Origin: Polytrichum commune
Taxonomy: Eukaryota; Streptophyta; Polytrichopsida; Polytrichales; Polytrichaceae
Reading direction: 5' to 3'
Assembly: GCA_950295325.1 (NCBI GenBank)
Contig: OX485804.1
Location: 60,172,533 to 60,232,532 of the forward strand
DNA: 60,000 nucleotides
Made by a program: the position numbers and the translations under genes
Shown here: positions 23,348-35,100 of the stretch, piece after piece
Numbering within the stretch: the first letter of the stretch is position 1
Layout: the number at the start of each line of letters is the position of its first letter
Notes under the pieces: generated by a model
What the model was told of the DNA's origin: nothing
Seen by the model: only the letters and a program-made list of their open reading frames with translations
Databases searched by the model: none

Positions 23348-23939
23348 GTGGCCACTTCACACACGAGCCAAGAGCCGTGACCACGACATTGTGAGAGCCC
23401 AAAAGAAAGTGTCCAAAGGCCATCCCAACACACCTCCAAAATCATGTCGCATGGTCACGGATCCTCAAGCGTAGTGTGAAGTCATATGTGACCGGGCCCT
23501 CAACCAAATGCTATTTCAATGAATTTCTATTCATCCAGGTCCTCACACATGATAAAATAAAATCAATCAACAACTGAGAACGTTTAGAATACCATGGTCT
23601 CCCGGTTTTGTGTTAGACCTACCTCCAAGAGATAGGTTTTGAGAATAGTAAAAGTGACCAAGAAATACAATCCATTTGATGCCATCTAAGAATCCACGTA
23701 GACTTTACATGCATCATCTTGCATTCACATACTCCGTTGGTCCCTCAAGCCTAGTGTGAAGCAGTGAACTTGGACCGGCTCCACCTTTCCCACCAACGAA
23801 AGTGCTAAACATGTAATGGTCGCGGGCTCTCAGTCTCGTATGTGAAGTAGCGAACTCAGACCGGCTCCGCCTTCCCCATCAACAAGAGTGCCCGAAGTGT
23901 ACTGGTCACGGGCTCTCAGTCTCGTGTGTAAAGCGGCCC
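23348..23939 (-). mobile_element. Harbinger-type MITE, family H1, copy 2, with end duplication
   Basis: Reverse-oriented H1 copy of 592 bp, about 85 bp longer than its relatives. The excess is an 86-bp tandem duplication of the 5' terminal region: GCAGTGAACTTGGACCGGCT at 23761 recurs as GTAGCGAACTCAGACCGGCT at 23847, each followed by GGGCTCTCAGTCTCGT. The outer end is GTGTGTAAAGCGGCCC then TAA. The left end abuts H2 copy 2 with only the TTA between them. Confidence 0.85.
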
Positions 23940-24051
23940 TAACCCAAGTTGATGGACCTCTACACACTGAGCTGGTCCTTCTTGTCTCTGTCGAATAAAT
24001 CATTGCAAAGTGGACTGGTCCCCGGCAGCAGCAGTGGTCATAATAATAAGT

Positions 24052-24054
<3 letters not shown>

Positions 24055-24085
<31 letters not shown>
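24055..24085 (+). repeat. TA microsatellite
   Basis: (TA)n run. Open frames of 102-154 codons crossing this and the following T-rich/TTC tract (about 24200-24242) are low-complexity artefacts. Confidence 0.95.
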
Positions 24086-24093
<8 letters not shown>

Positions 24094-24474
24094 GGTATAA
24101 TAACTTACCTTATCTTCATGTTGGCCTCCCAACACATACATTATTTACTACATACCGTGGCCCAACATGTGGGACAATGTGGTTGTGGCCTCAACCGTTT
24201 TTTCCCTTTTCCTTTTTTTTTCTTTTCTTCTTCTTCTTCTTCTGTTCTGGCAACTAGTAGGCAGTGGGTGGTTACATGGGCACTACTATTCTCACTCCAT
24301 GGCCACCAGTGCACTTCCACACTGCCAGCTGAACGGCCAACTGGGGTGTATATTATTTCCACTGCTTCCCGACACTTTTCCAATCAATTTCTGGCAGGTG
24401 GAAGTTACGCCAATATATATATATAAAATCATCCATAGAAGGTCAATATTGAAACACATGGAAAAAGATATTGA

Positions 24475-24992
24475 GGGCCACTTCACACACGCGACTGAGA
24501 GCCCGTTCGTGACCGGTAAGTACACTTCAAGTACGCTCATTGGTGGAAACGGTGGAGCCGGTCCAAGTTCGCCGCTTCCCACTACGCTTGAGGGACCAAC
24601 GGAGTACGATGTGAATGCGATATGGATGTAAGGTCTACATGGATTCCTACATGGCATCGAATGGACCATGTTTCATGGTCACTTGGACTCTTTTCAAAAA
24701 CCACCTCTTGGAGGTGGGCCTAACACGAAACAATCGGGAGACCATGGCACTCTGAACGTTCGTGACCGTTGGTTTGTTCTATTTTAATCATGTGTGAGGA
24801 TCCGCATGAATAGAAGGTCGTTGTGATAGCATTTGGTTGAGGGCCTGAATACATATGACTTCGCACTCCACTTGAGGATCCGTGACCACACTACATGAGT
24901 TTGGAGGTGTGTTGGGACGGCGTTTGGACACTTTCTTTTGGGCTCTCACAATGTCGTGGTCACGGCTCTTGGCTCGTGTGTGAAGTGGCACC
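24475..24992 (+). mobile_element. Harbinger-type MITE, family H1, copy 3
   Basis: A 518-bp element, left end GGGCCACTTCACACACGCG, right end CTCGTGTGTGAAGTGGCACC (the final GGCCC is mutated). Flanks TGA and GAG are no longer a recognisable duplication, so this is probably an older copy or the ends have eroded. The interior matches the other H1 copies throughout. Confidence 0.85.
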
Positions 24993-25723
24993 GAGTTCCA
25001 TATGCCAATTGTTCATGTGTAGTTCGCTTCTCCCATTGTTTGGAGTGATAAGTAAACAAAAAGTTCAAAGAGTTCTTCGTCCTATTATGGATCTCCATAA
25101 ACATTACTCAAGGGTCATCTTGCATTCTCTTTCTATCTCTTTGGAGCCTCTTTCCATCCCTGGGTCCAATTTATTGAGAAAATTATGGCATTCAGCACTT
25201 AATTTCCTTGAATATTGTACGTTTGTTTGTCGATTCCATAGAACAAACCAACTCCCCCTTAGCAATGTTATGTCCTTGGTGCTTGGTACCGAATCTATAT
25301 CCATAGTAATTTATTGAAATTGGTTGGTCGAGAAGAAGTCTATGGGCGATGAAAGCAGCTTCTGGCTTCTGGTGAGGCCACGTTGCATGTGCTTTCTCGA
25401 TCGTTGGATCTTACCGATGTAACCCTCCTCCCCTAATCTCCTCCGTCCACTGCATGTGCAGACAAACATACAGAGAAGACAAACAGACACTCGTTCTCTT
25501 CACCTTCCCGATTCCGATTTCTTTGCCGATTCTCTTCGCCAGAGGTCATCCGATTACGACTAACAAACCCAAGTCACGATGCACCTCCAAACATTGACGT
25601 AGCATGGACTCTAAATTAGTTTCATGAGACTCACTTGGGATGAACCAACCATAAACAAGTAAGGGGTAGGTCTTTAATGGACCCCGTTACATGGTTGTCA
25701 CAAATCGTTACCCACAACAACTA
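24993..25723. other. Unassigned stretch with a GC-richer 5'-UTR-like block
   Basis: No gene was found. Around 25400-25560 the sequence becomes C/T-rich and resembles a plant 5' untranslated region, with repeated TTCTCTTC and GATTCCGATTTC. No downstream coding frame follows. It may be a captured or duplicated promoter/UTR piece. Confidence 0.3.
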
Positions 25724-26101
25724 CACTAAATATGATATTTAGTGTCGGATGGTATTTAGTACCGCTATGGTAACCCGTCTTGGATGACACTTCTTATGAA
25801 TAAGCAAACAAATCCTGTCATCAATGATGAGTGAGTTCATCCATTGACCAAAACCCCTACCTTCTCTTCTCAACAACTTGTGATAAAAATATTGTCACGG
25901 ATGATTGAATTTTGGATGGAAAAAATCACTTGGTAAGTGACAATAATTGCAACAATGTAAATCTACAATCCCCCATAAAATTTATAAGGAATGACAAATA
26001 ATGTTAGGTTGACATTTAGTGTTGGTGACACTATACCACGATTTCCAATTAGTATTGAGCATGAGAACTAGCATCGGTGACACTAGATATCATATTTAGT
26101 G
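25724..26101 (+). mobile_element. CACTA-like MITE with self-complementary ends
   Basis: Ends begin CACTAAATATGATATTTAGT and finish ATATCATATTTAGTG. The 23-bp termini are inverted repeats with one mismatch, and each terminus is itself a near palindrome. A CACTA start and TAGTG end fit the CACTA superfamily. The 3-bp flanks (CTA, AGG) do not match, so the ends or the target duplication have decayed, or the assignment is wrong. The length of 378 bp is MITE-like and it is non-coding. Confidence 0.5.
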
Positions 26102-29074
26102 AGGTTGGAGCTTGTGATGGTTATTATATGACTCCGTCCATTGAAGGTGTGGGCACTATGAATATTCCATGTGCTAGAACCAATTTGGCTTTGAAAATGA
26201 TATCAAAGACATGAAATCGATCCTAGTTGGAATGAATTGGTCCTAGACCTATAGGGGAGATGGTCTTTAGTATAGTCCCTTCACCTATCATGGACGAGTT
26301 TACGTAGACACCAAAAAGCTCCAAGCCACAACAACCATGGAGGATGCTTGCATGTGTCTTAGAGAGTCTTATTGGGGCTTGGAAATACGGTGATGGGTTG
26401 ATAGATTACTAGTATGTGTGTCGTGGAGCACATGTCCTTTAGAATTGGAAAATCCCTTGTGAAAGGACACACATGATGAAAATTTTGGTTTTATTGAATG
26501 GAGTCCCATGCATACTTCCAATATTCAAACGGATGAAAGAGAATGTGACCATAAAGAGGCGCACGGTGGTCACCGACTCACATAAGGTGTCAATGGTGGA
26601 CACCATCACGAAAGGTACGTTGGAAGTGAAAGAAAATATTAGCCAAACCACATGTCATTTCGCTTCATTTCATGATACACGTGTCTACAAAACATAAGAG
26701 AGGGGTGGTCAACACCCTTGTGAACTTACTCGAATATATTGCAATGCCATGCTTCGTGTTGGTAACAATTATAGAGTAATCTTTCTATAGGTGTGTGGTT
26801 TAGTATTAAGTTGGATTTTGAAAATTTCTAAGATCCTTAAATAAAATAAATAATTTAATTTAAAACTGATTTTGGAATATAAATATTCATGGGTCCTTGT
26901 TTCCTTTTTCTAGCATGCTGCATTAATTATAATTACTGAGAAAGAGTCTAATCTCAACTACAAAATTGTACAATCATTTTTAAAAGTAAACATACAAAAA
27001 TGGCAAAGTACATATTTTACACCTAGTATTACCATGAGTTGAAGGTTAGCGTGGTTCAAAAGTATTGTGTATTTTATGTGTGTGTCAAAGAATAGGATGG
27101 CTTGTTTATCAGTGGACTATTAGTAGTCTAATCTAGAATGATAAAATGTGAACAAATATTGATATTATGTATAATAAGATTCTAGCCTAAAACATAGAAC
27201 TATGTATTAACACTAGTGTAATCATGCCAAATTGCATTTACAACATCTACAATATTTTATTTAAAGTCTTTAAAGTATCTCCTTAAGAGTGTCTAATAGT
27301 CCTCCTATCACACTAAATGTAAGAACTTTCAAGAACTCACAACTGGTCATTCATTGACAATATACTACATGAGAAAAAAAAATGAAGTATCTCTTCAAAT
27401 ATTGTACGGAACACTTCATTACATATCATCGGAGTTGTGCAATTACTTGTATTTCAAGTATAGTTTTTAGCTCTTAAGTGTAAAATGGACCTATGATTTA
27501 GGTTTTGGCTAGTGGTGAAAACAAAACAACAAACAACCCAGGGTATGAATCTCAATGAAGACTCTTATATTGCCTATAAGGATTAAATTCATATTGGTTT
27601 AAGGAATTCTATAACAACCTAAGGTTCTTTCCTCCAAATTTCTATTTTAAAGGTTTATTACGCATTTTTTACCCTCTTAAGGTTCATCCATGCATTTCTC
27701 AGTTGTGTGTGAGTTTGTCTTATCTGACAAATCCTTAAAACTTAATCAAATGCTTTCACATCAGTCATGAAGCTCTTTCAATTTTGACGAACAATTTCTG
27801 TAAAAAAAATGATCATTGTGTTGGCTATAGTCTTCCAAAAGATGCTCATCCATTTGGGATTGGTAATCGTTCCTTAATTAGAATGATCTTTAATCAATTT
27901 CAAACACAAAATAAATTACCTCAAGTCAACCCCTTTATCCTCAATTGAAGAATCCACTTATCTCATATTCTTCATTGCCACACAACACACAAGGGTTGGC
28001 TCTATTTCTATAGTATCTCCAAAGAAAACATATAGATGCATAGGCGACATCCATGTAGTCACAAGCTAACTAGCTTTACTGCCTAGCCTAATTTGATATA
28101 AATCATCACAAGATTTTGTTCATAATCCTACCAAAATATGTTTTGTGTTTATTAGATTATTTGCCAATTTACCATCATCATTTATCCCAATTTTCCATCA
28201 TATCATGTCAATCTCCAATATGTCTTAGTCATCATAATCATAAGGACATGCAATCACTTTAAAACAACTCCACGGTAGTTCCTTCGTTAGAGTTCCTCGC
28301 TTTCTTGACTCACTTTATTATTGCCCATTTAGAGTATGCTTTCATATCTCTCCCTCCCCATGCAGCTATATTCGAACTCTTGATCCTCTCTTAGTTCAAC
28401 CTCTCACATTCATTTCATCATCTTTATGCACTCTTTAATGCTATTGGCTATGTTCTATCTCTAGCCTCGCTCTTGGTTTAGTCTCTTGCTGACAATCCAC
28501 TCCCTCTTTTTGTGTTCTTCAACGCTATTATGTCACTCCTACATATTATTCTTCAATGTCATTGACTCTCACTTAATTTTGTTTTTGGCAATATGCCAAT
28601 GCTTCAAACTATGGCATTCTAATTCGCATCGATTTAGGCTATAATTAGTTCATCCATCATGAAGTTCCTCTTTCACTCTTGGTTCATAATATGGCTCTTT
28701 GTTCATGTGCTAATGACACATTCATAATCTCTCATCTATCTATGCTTAATCCCTCACAACTCTCTCGCATATAAGTTGTCTCTATGTGGCTATGGCCTTA
28801 GCATATTTAACAAGAAGTCCCGTCGTCTTTAGGTGATCGTCGTCTTATCCCTTTGGAGGTTGCATGTAGTTACAACCTCTTGGAACTACCTATCCCATAT
28901 TATAGCCTCACTAACTTACTTCAAAATGTGTTCCATCTGTTATTTCATCTAATTAATCATCTACTATGGTCATTTTTTTGGTATTACATGACCTTACATT
29001 TTCACTCAAGTATGTTGTATTATTGTGTGGATGGACCTCCCTCCCCCCCCCCCCCTCCCCTAGGAGTAAGTTTA
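26102..29074. other. Unassigned low-information stretch
   Basis: No gene, no terminal repeats and no tandem array were found. The part from about 28.2 to 28.9 kb is pyrimidine-rich on the plus strand. A poly-C tract lies at 29043-29055. Confidence 0.45.
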
Positions 29075-29290
29075 ATTCTATATGTACTTCCAAAACATGC
29101 ATAATGAGAATTAGAGAGATCAAAGAATCACAACTGCTTTGAAATTGAACACCTCTAAAGGGTATGTGCAAGACAAACTCCACCTATCTCTCCCAAGGGC
29201 AAGCCCCTAAGTTCCCACATGGTTGGTTGAATTTATTTGCTTCACCCAAATACTCCCACTATGATTTGGTGTGCCATAGTGGTAGGATGC
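29075..29290 (+). repeat. Dispersed repeat DR8, copy 1
   Basis: Colinear with 58887-59140. It shares a CATAATGAGAATTAGAG block, then CCCAAGGGCAAGCCCCTAAG, CCCACATGGTTGG and ACTCCCACTATGATTTGG. The homologous segment at 58.9 kb lies in an intron of the host gene. Confidence 0.6.
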
Positions 29291-29868
29291 ATTGGACATC
29301 AATTGCTAGGAAGGTCACCCATCACAACACCATTCCAATTTCCAATCATAGTCAACTTAACTTTCTAGTTCCTTTGGTATTTGGGTTAAGGTCTTGGGTT
29401 TAAGCCACCCTTCTTGTAGATTGCATCACTCCAAACACATAATTTCATGAAATAATATAAAAATTTACTCTATGCTTACTATTGACATATGAGTTGCATA
29501 TCACAAACAAGTAAAGAATTTACAAATCTATCACAATGATATATTTTTAAATTTCTCAATTACACATGACGTGTGCTCTAGGACTCATGGTGGCAATGGA
29601 CTAGGTAATCCTCAAGGTTGGGAGGCCAAAGTGGGGATAAACCATTTTGATATCCTTTCCTTTGGACACTCCAAACATGGAGCTGAACAACTTAGACTGA
29701 GGCTAAAGCATGGCAAGGCTTATGCTTTGGGAAAGTAATTGTCTTCCCATCTCAAGCGCCAAATGCTTATGAAGAGGTCTACAAGGTTTTTTTTTTAAAA
29801 ATTATTTCAAATATCAAATGATGTGTGAATAGAGGTGTGATTTGAACAACACGAGAGAGAGAGAGATT

Positions 29869-29985
29869 GATCTTTGAGTTGGTCTTAAGTCTGTATGTAA
29901 TTCTGAAACGGGCATTGTGAGAATTAAAGGGCCTCCTTTAACATGCGTGGACAAGCATGCTCACACCTAATTGGAGATGAACCGC
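29869..29985 (+). repeat. Dispersed repeat DR8, copy 2 (partial)
   Basis: Matches the 5' part of the 58887-59140 copy: TTGAGTTGGTCTTAAGTCTG, GTAATTCTGAAACGGGCAT, GGGCCTCCTTTAACATGCG, CTCACACCTAATTGGAGATG. A short GA run precedes it. Confidence 0.6.
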
Positions 29986-30470
29986 ATGATATGTTATGAT
30001 CCCATACAAATTTGCAAACATTTATAAACAACTTTGAGTTGTCAAAGCCTTTAATTAAGCCCCCTATTCAAACGACCCAATTAGACACAAATATCTTCAA
30101 GCGACCTTTGTTGACATTTAGAAGTCAACCCTTGAGAGGTCCAAGGGGCTCGACGTGCATGAGCCTTATGGTGTGAGAAGAAGGGGTTTAAAATGACTTC
30201 TTGATACTAGAGTTTGACCATTTGTTCGGGCCCACATCCCCAAATTAATCCCTTATTATGAGTGCATCCATTAATTATAGTTTATTCCGTTGACCGTATT
30301 ACCTAAAGGTGGAATGAAGGATATATTAGGGGCCCGGGCAAAAGCCGGGTGTCCAATTCAAGTCCCGCTCCTTGTCAAAGTAAGGTAAGCTAGAACGGGC
30401 TGTGGTAATGGATTCATTGGTGGTCATGGTTGAGCCATGGTGTTGCTCACCATGGTCTTAAGTACGTGGT

Positions 30471-30845
30471 ATGTGCTATTTGGTTCAATTTTCATGTTCT
30501 CCAACTTCTACCAATTAGATTTACACAACAAAACGTGTGTTGCATTAGCAAACCTATGATGTAAACATGTGCAAAAATCGGATTGAAATCGGGCATCCCT
30601 TGATTTATTTATGATTATAGGAAGTGCATGTGTTTTGCTTTCTTAAATGGATATATAGGGTCATCCAATTGTTTTCATTGTTGAGTGTAGAGTAGGTATT
30701 TACATATGAAGACTTAGTCCAATCTTGTTTAAGTACGTGTCTTTATGATGTTTGTCATTTGATCCTCACCGTACCACATACCAATCAAATATAGGGGTCT
30801 GATAGAGAAAACAAGCCACTTAGTTAAGACCCATCTACTTTATTT
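30471..30845 (+). repeat. Dispersed repeat DR2, copy 2
   Basis: Colinear with 2494-2875 (see that entry). It ends in TTAAGACCCATCTACTTTAT, a terminal motif that recurs in several other dispersed repeats of the window. Confidence 0.7.
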
Positions 30846-31967
30846 AGAGTCTTTATTGGTTCAAAACCAAGTGTTTGTATTGCATAAAAATCACAACATT
30901 TAGTCTAACCCCGATAATACGAAACCTCAATTATATGATGCATATTTTGTCGACCCAACTTTCTAGTGTTGATGTACCCCCATAATACGACTATGACGCT
31001 CATAATACAACATTTTTAGGCCCAATTTGCAACATGATAGAAGTAACAATTGCATGCATGTGGTGGGTCCCATGGTAGGATTTGCCTTGGGAGCAAGGAG
31101 TACATGATGAATAATCAATGGGTTAAGTTAACTCAAGTTAATTATTTTAAACCTTGGTTTCAAAACATACATTACATTTTTGCATCTTTGGGTTTGGATG
31201 GAGGTTAAAGGGTTTAAGGGTTGTTGGATTTGCAAATTATAATTTTGAGTTTGTTGATTTCTCTTCTTGATTCAAAATTTGTCCACACACCTGAATCTTA
31301 AATCTCTTTAGATGGGAAATTTCAGTCCTCACTGACTTATATTCCTAGATTTTCCCATGCCACTCTTCCATTTCTTGGCTCTAGAGGTGACATTAGTCCT
31401 GAGTGGTGGATGCCTTTCATTTCAATTATATTTCAACAATTTCAGTGTTGGTGACCACATCTAACACACAAAACAACTTGCACACAATTTGGTAAGCATT
31501 GACACAAGTTCAAAGATTTGAAAAGAAGACATCACACTAATTCTAGCAACATATCACACAAGAAAATTTGGCAATATACATGGGAAGGTCCATATAAGTG
31601 TACCAATGGATTTTCTAGCATTGGCACTTCGTTTGGGTGCCATGGTATAATCCACAACAACTTGAATGGTAGGAGTTGTAAAGTATGAGAAGAAAATGTG
31701 ACATCCACTATAAAACTAGATAGTCAGCTGGAATTTGTCCTACCATCCAGTATAACACAACATTGAGAATGAAACGACCAAAGCACAATCCAATTGGAAG
31801 ACACAAGTTACCAAAGAAAAAGAAAAAAAGAAAAAAAATCATACATGCTCCTCCTCCTCCTCCTCGCACTAGTCCTTGGCTACAAGCTAGGCTAAAGGCA
31901 ACACATTCAGAGGCCAAAGGTAGCCGCCCAAGATCCTTTGGCTCCATGGACACAAGTTCAAAGATTT
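30846..31967. other. Unassigned stretch
   Basis: No gene was found. An A-rich then CTC-rich tract at about 31815-31867 gives artefactual proline-rich frames. Confidence 0.45.
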
Positions 31968-32120
31968 GAATTCACATGCAAACTCGAAGATGCAATCAAA
32001 TGCAAACATCGAAGATGCGAACTCATATGCATTCATATGTGTACTCATATGCATTTAGATGTGAATTCATATGCATTCAGAAGCGGACTCAAGATGCAAA
32101 CTTTAGATTTGAACTCACAC
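31968..32120 (+). repeat. Degenerate 22-23 bp minisatellite
   Basis: About six imperfect units of the type ACTCATATGCATTCAGATGTG, built around ATGCAAACT or CATATGCATT cores; the best-preserved stretch is about 32008-32080. The edges grade into unrelated sequence. Confidence 0.75.
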
Positions 32121-32373
32121 TCCAATGAAATTTGAACTTAGTTAGATCTGATTTTGCTCCTCAAGCCGTTCACGTGGATCCAAGTGTCCAAGCGTTGCTC
32201 TCAGCCTCTAGATTTATGTTTCAATTGTTGGTGACTTGAACCAATACCTATATCAAATATTCAAGTGGTGCACATCCTCCTAATTAGGATATACCTATTC
32301 TACAGAAATTCCAAGTTTTGGTTTTGGGTATACGTACATTTTCTATCCTCCCTCCCCCAAGTCCATGCTTTAA

Positions 32374-32550
32374 GGGCCACTTCACACACGACACTGAAGG
32401 CACTTGATGATTGCATTCTAAGATCTCTCATCGGTCGCAAAAGGCCAAGACCATCTAAGTTCTCTTCACACTAGAAGGTGAAAGCCTAAGAACCTAAAGA
32501 ATTTACCATGAATGAAAAGTCTACAAGAATTCCTATATGACAGCCCGTGT
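32374..32550 (+). mobile_element. Harbinger-type MITE, family H2, truncated copy
   Basis: Begins GGGCCACTTCACACACGACA after TAA (32371-32373) and follows the H2 interior (CATTCTAAGATCTCTCATCG, then TTCTCTTCACACTAGAAGG) to about 32550. The right half and right end are missing. A scrap, TTTGGATGAGAATC, reappears at 32582-32595 inside a hairpin. Confidence 0.75.
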
Positions 32551-32569
32551 CAGTGAAACAAAAGTTTCT

Positions 32570-32611
32570 CATGGTATGACCTTTGGATGAGAATCAAAAG
32601 GTCATACCATG
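32570..32611. repeat. Perfect 15-bp inverted repeat at MITE breakpoint
   Basis: CATGGTATGACCTTT (32570-32584) and AAAGGTCATACCATG (32597-32611) with a 12-bp loop. Outside the perfect arms, TTTCT and AAAAAG extend the pairing with one mismatch. Confidence 0.9.
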
Positions 32612-32719
32612 AAAAAGTCTTTCTCACCGGGGATGGTATCAATTGTCGGTCCTTTCAACAAAACGTGAGGAGTCATGGTGAAGCCTGCAATGTAATTGAA
32701 TTTGGTTACAAAATTTGAT

Positions 32720-35060
32720 GGAAGTGTAAGCCAAATTTTTGGCTGATTAGTTCAACTATAGGCTTAATAGTGGAAGTTGGATGAAGTTCATCCAAACCCA
32801 TGAATATAGTTGAACTATAGGCTAAATAGGAAGTTACAACTATAGTCACGGCCTTAGGAGGCCCTAGCAGGTAGTTACTGTAACTATCATCTCCTCCCTG
32901 CCTTGGTAAGAGGACCGGCAAGGGAGAGCAAGGCAGGCAGTCTTTGATTATTGTTGAGCGAAAAGAGAAAACTATGAGCTGACCTCCCTCAGCACCGAGA
33001 GCGGGCGAGGACAATTGTTGAACCATTTTCTTTTTTTGAGTAAACACTGCAGTGATTGCGGGTTACCCTATTTGTGATAGTATATTGTTATTCAAGAATG
33101 AAAGTTGATCGGAGAACTATGATTCACTGAAACTATCTTCTGATTGAGTGAGTAATACGAGATGTGACATTGTTGATTATTGTTGAAGTCGCCTTCTCTG
33201 GAGAGAGAGATTGCGAGTAAGGATGTGCATAACGAGCGAGAGTGAATATGAATTTGAATGTGAGCGAGGAAAATAGAGTGTGAGACATAACTGATGAAAA
33301 TGACGTGAAACACAATTGCCAGTTGTTGTGACTGCAATATGCAAAGATCGTAATTGTGAGAGAACTCGAGCGAATCATAGCAATGAGAGTGAGTTGTTGA
33401 GAAATGATGAGTGCGAACTAAACCAGAGGGATGGTTGAATTATCTCAGAGAGGGATAGATAACATGGACGAGAGACAGAAACCAGTAAGGAAGTGAGTGA
33501 TAATTGAGTAATCTGAGGGGAATGAAGAAGGCAATGTAGAAATCAAGAGCGAAAACTATTATCAGTCGAAGTGGAATATTGTGTCACTATTGCCTACTGA
33601 AATGATGAATATTGTGATACAAACGAACTATAGTCTGAGTGAGAAGCATATCTAGTATGAGAGGCAGTTATTGAGTGGTCAGAACCTCAAGGATGAGGGA
33701 TTAAGTGGAACTATGGGCAGAGGATCCCATTGACGTTGGCGCATATGCAAAATCCTTGGCCGAAGAAGGCGGAAATCAGTGAAAGGAAGTGAGGAAAAAA
33801 CTATTGTCTCCCTATGAGAGAGTAGAGACCTGAGCGACCGAGCGTGAGAGAGTAAAACCATAATCTGATTGTCGAAGGAAGGGAGAATGGTGAAACTATA
33901 ATCTGATACACCCGAGAGGTGCATTCCCTGAGTGATGAAGGAAGATAAGATAAACTAATATTTAAGGAGTTGTGTGAGAGAGAGAGAACCCACTTGAAAG
34001 AGGTCATGTGAGAGTTCCAGTCGAGAGAAGGAGTCGGAAGGCCGAGAGGCGGTCTGAGGAAGAAACTATAGACTATAGTTGGAACCTACTATAGGCTGAG
34101 AGAGTAAGGCAGAAGGCCAATTGTCAAGCCGAGAGTTAAACTATTGGCTATAGTTAAGCATGAGATAGGCATTGAGAGGAAAGGTGTAAGGCCAAAGGCC
34201 AGTCCATAAGGAAAAATGATTATTGTTAACCTGAGGCGAGACAGAGAGGAGTGATGTGATGATAGTGCAGCCAAAAAGAGATCATAGTTGAACCTGAGAT
34301 TTAGGCTGATAGAATTATTATTTGAGGAGTGAGTTTAAGGAGAGATTCTCAATCAATTGAAGTGATGAGAAATCACTTCTGATCAATTGATTAGGGAAGA
34401 AATCAAGGGATGTGAGAGAGATTGAATGGATGTAAGATATCATTAACTTTGGATTATAAAGGAGACCTAGGCATAAGTTAATCTAATCTTAATTAAGTTT
34501 TAATTGATAATTAGTCACGAGGAGAGATCTTTGAGTATGGAATGCGAATTAATCCTTTCAACTATTGTCTTGTGTGTTACCCTGGTTGTTGTTGTTGCAG
34601 GTTGTGCAGGGCGACCAAGACTATAGCTTGACTGATAATGGTTAATTGCATAAGTTGTGAGTAGAGACTAAATTTGAAGATAAGGAATGAACAATTGTTT
34701 TGCATTGGAATTAACATTGACCAAGTAATGAAGAAGTTGTTTTGAATTGAAGATGCATTGGCCAATGGTTATCAAAGACAATTGTGTTACTCAAAGACTA
34801 TTGTTCTCTCTTGACTATTGTTCTACAAAATCTCACGACGAGATGGTTACTACTGAGACTGACACACATACCCTACTGAATGAGGTACAGTGAGAGGAAA
34901 TCAAGAGAGAGAGAAAGAGAGTGAAAGACATATCAGTCATGTTCTAGAGTGAATATAGCAAACCCTTTGGTCTAATTAATGAACTATGAAGTGACAAATG
35001 CCTGTAATAGACACTAGTTAAGCCTTCCTTGAGAGTCTGTACCCTGGGGTTTTTTGGGTT
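32720..35060 (+). other. Purine-rich 2.3-kb block with recurrent AACTATAG motif
   Basis: The plus strand is strongly rich in GA (repeated GAGTGAG, GAGAGAGA, GAAGGA). Variants of AAACTATAG/AACTATTG recur every several tens of bases across the whole block, often next to GAG or CTGAG. A possible 3' splice site, TTGTTGTTGTTGCAG, occurs near 34590. No open frame exceeds about 80 codons on either strand (the frames seen on the minus strand are low-complexity Ser/Leu-rich). It could be a non-coding transcript, an untranslated retroelement region or a degenerate satellite-like sequence. The borders are approximate. Confidence 0.4.
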
Positions 35061-35100
35061 ATTTAAGTGAGAGCAAAAACTAACTACAGGAAGCAACTAA

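Noticed and set aside
24167-24631. Open frame of 154 codons, plus strand
   Set aside because: It runs from a T-rich/TTC tract into an H1 MITE. The same frames recur in every H1 copy with different breaks, so it is an artefact of repeat sequence.
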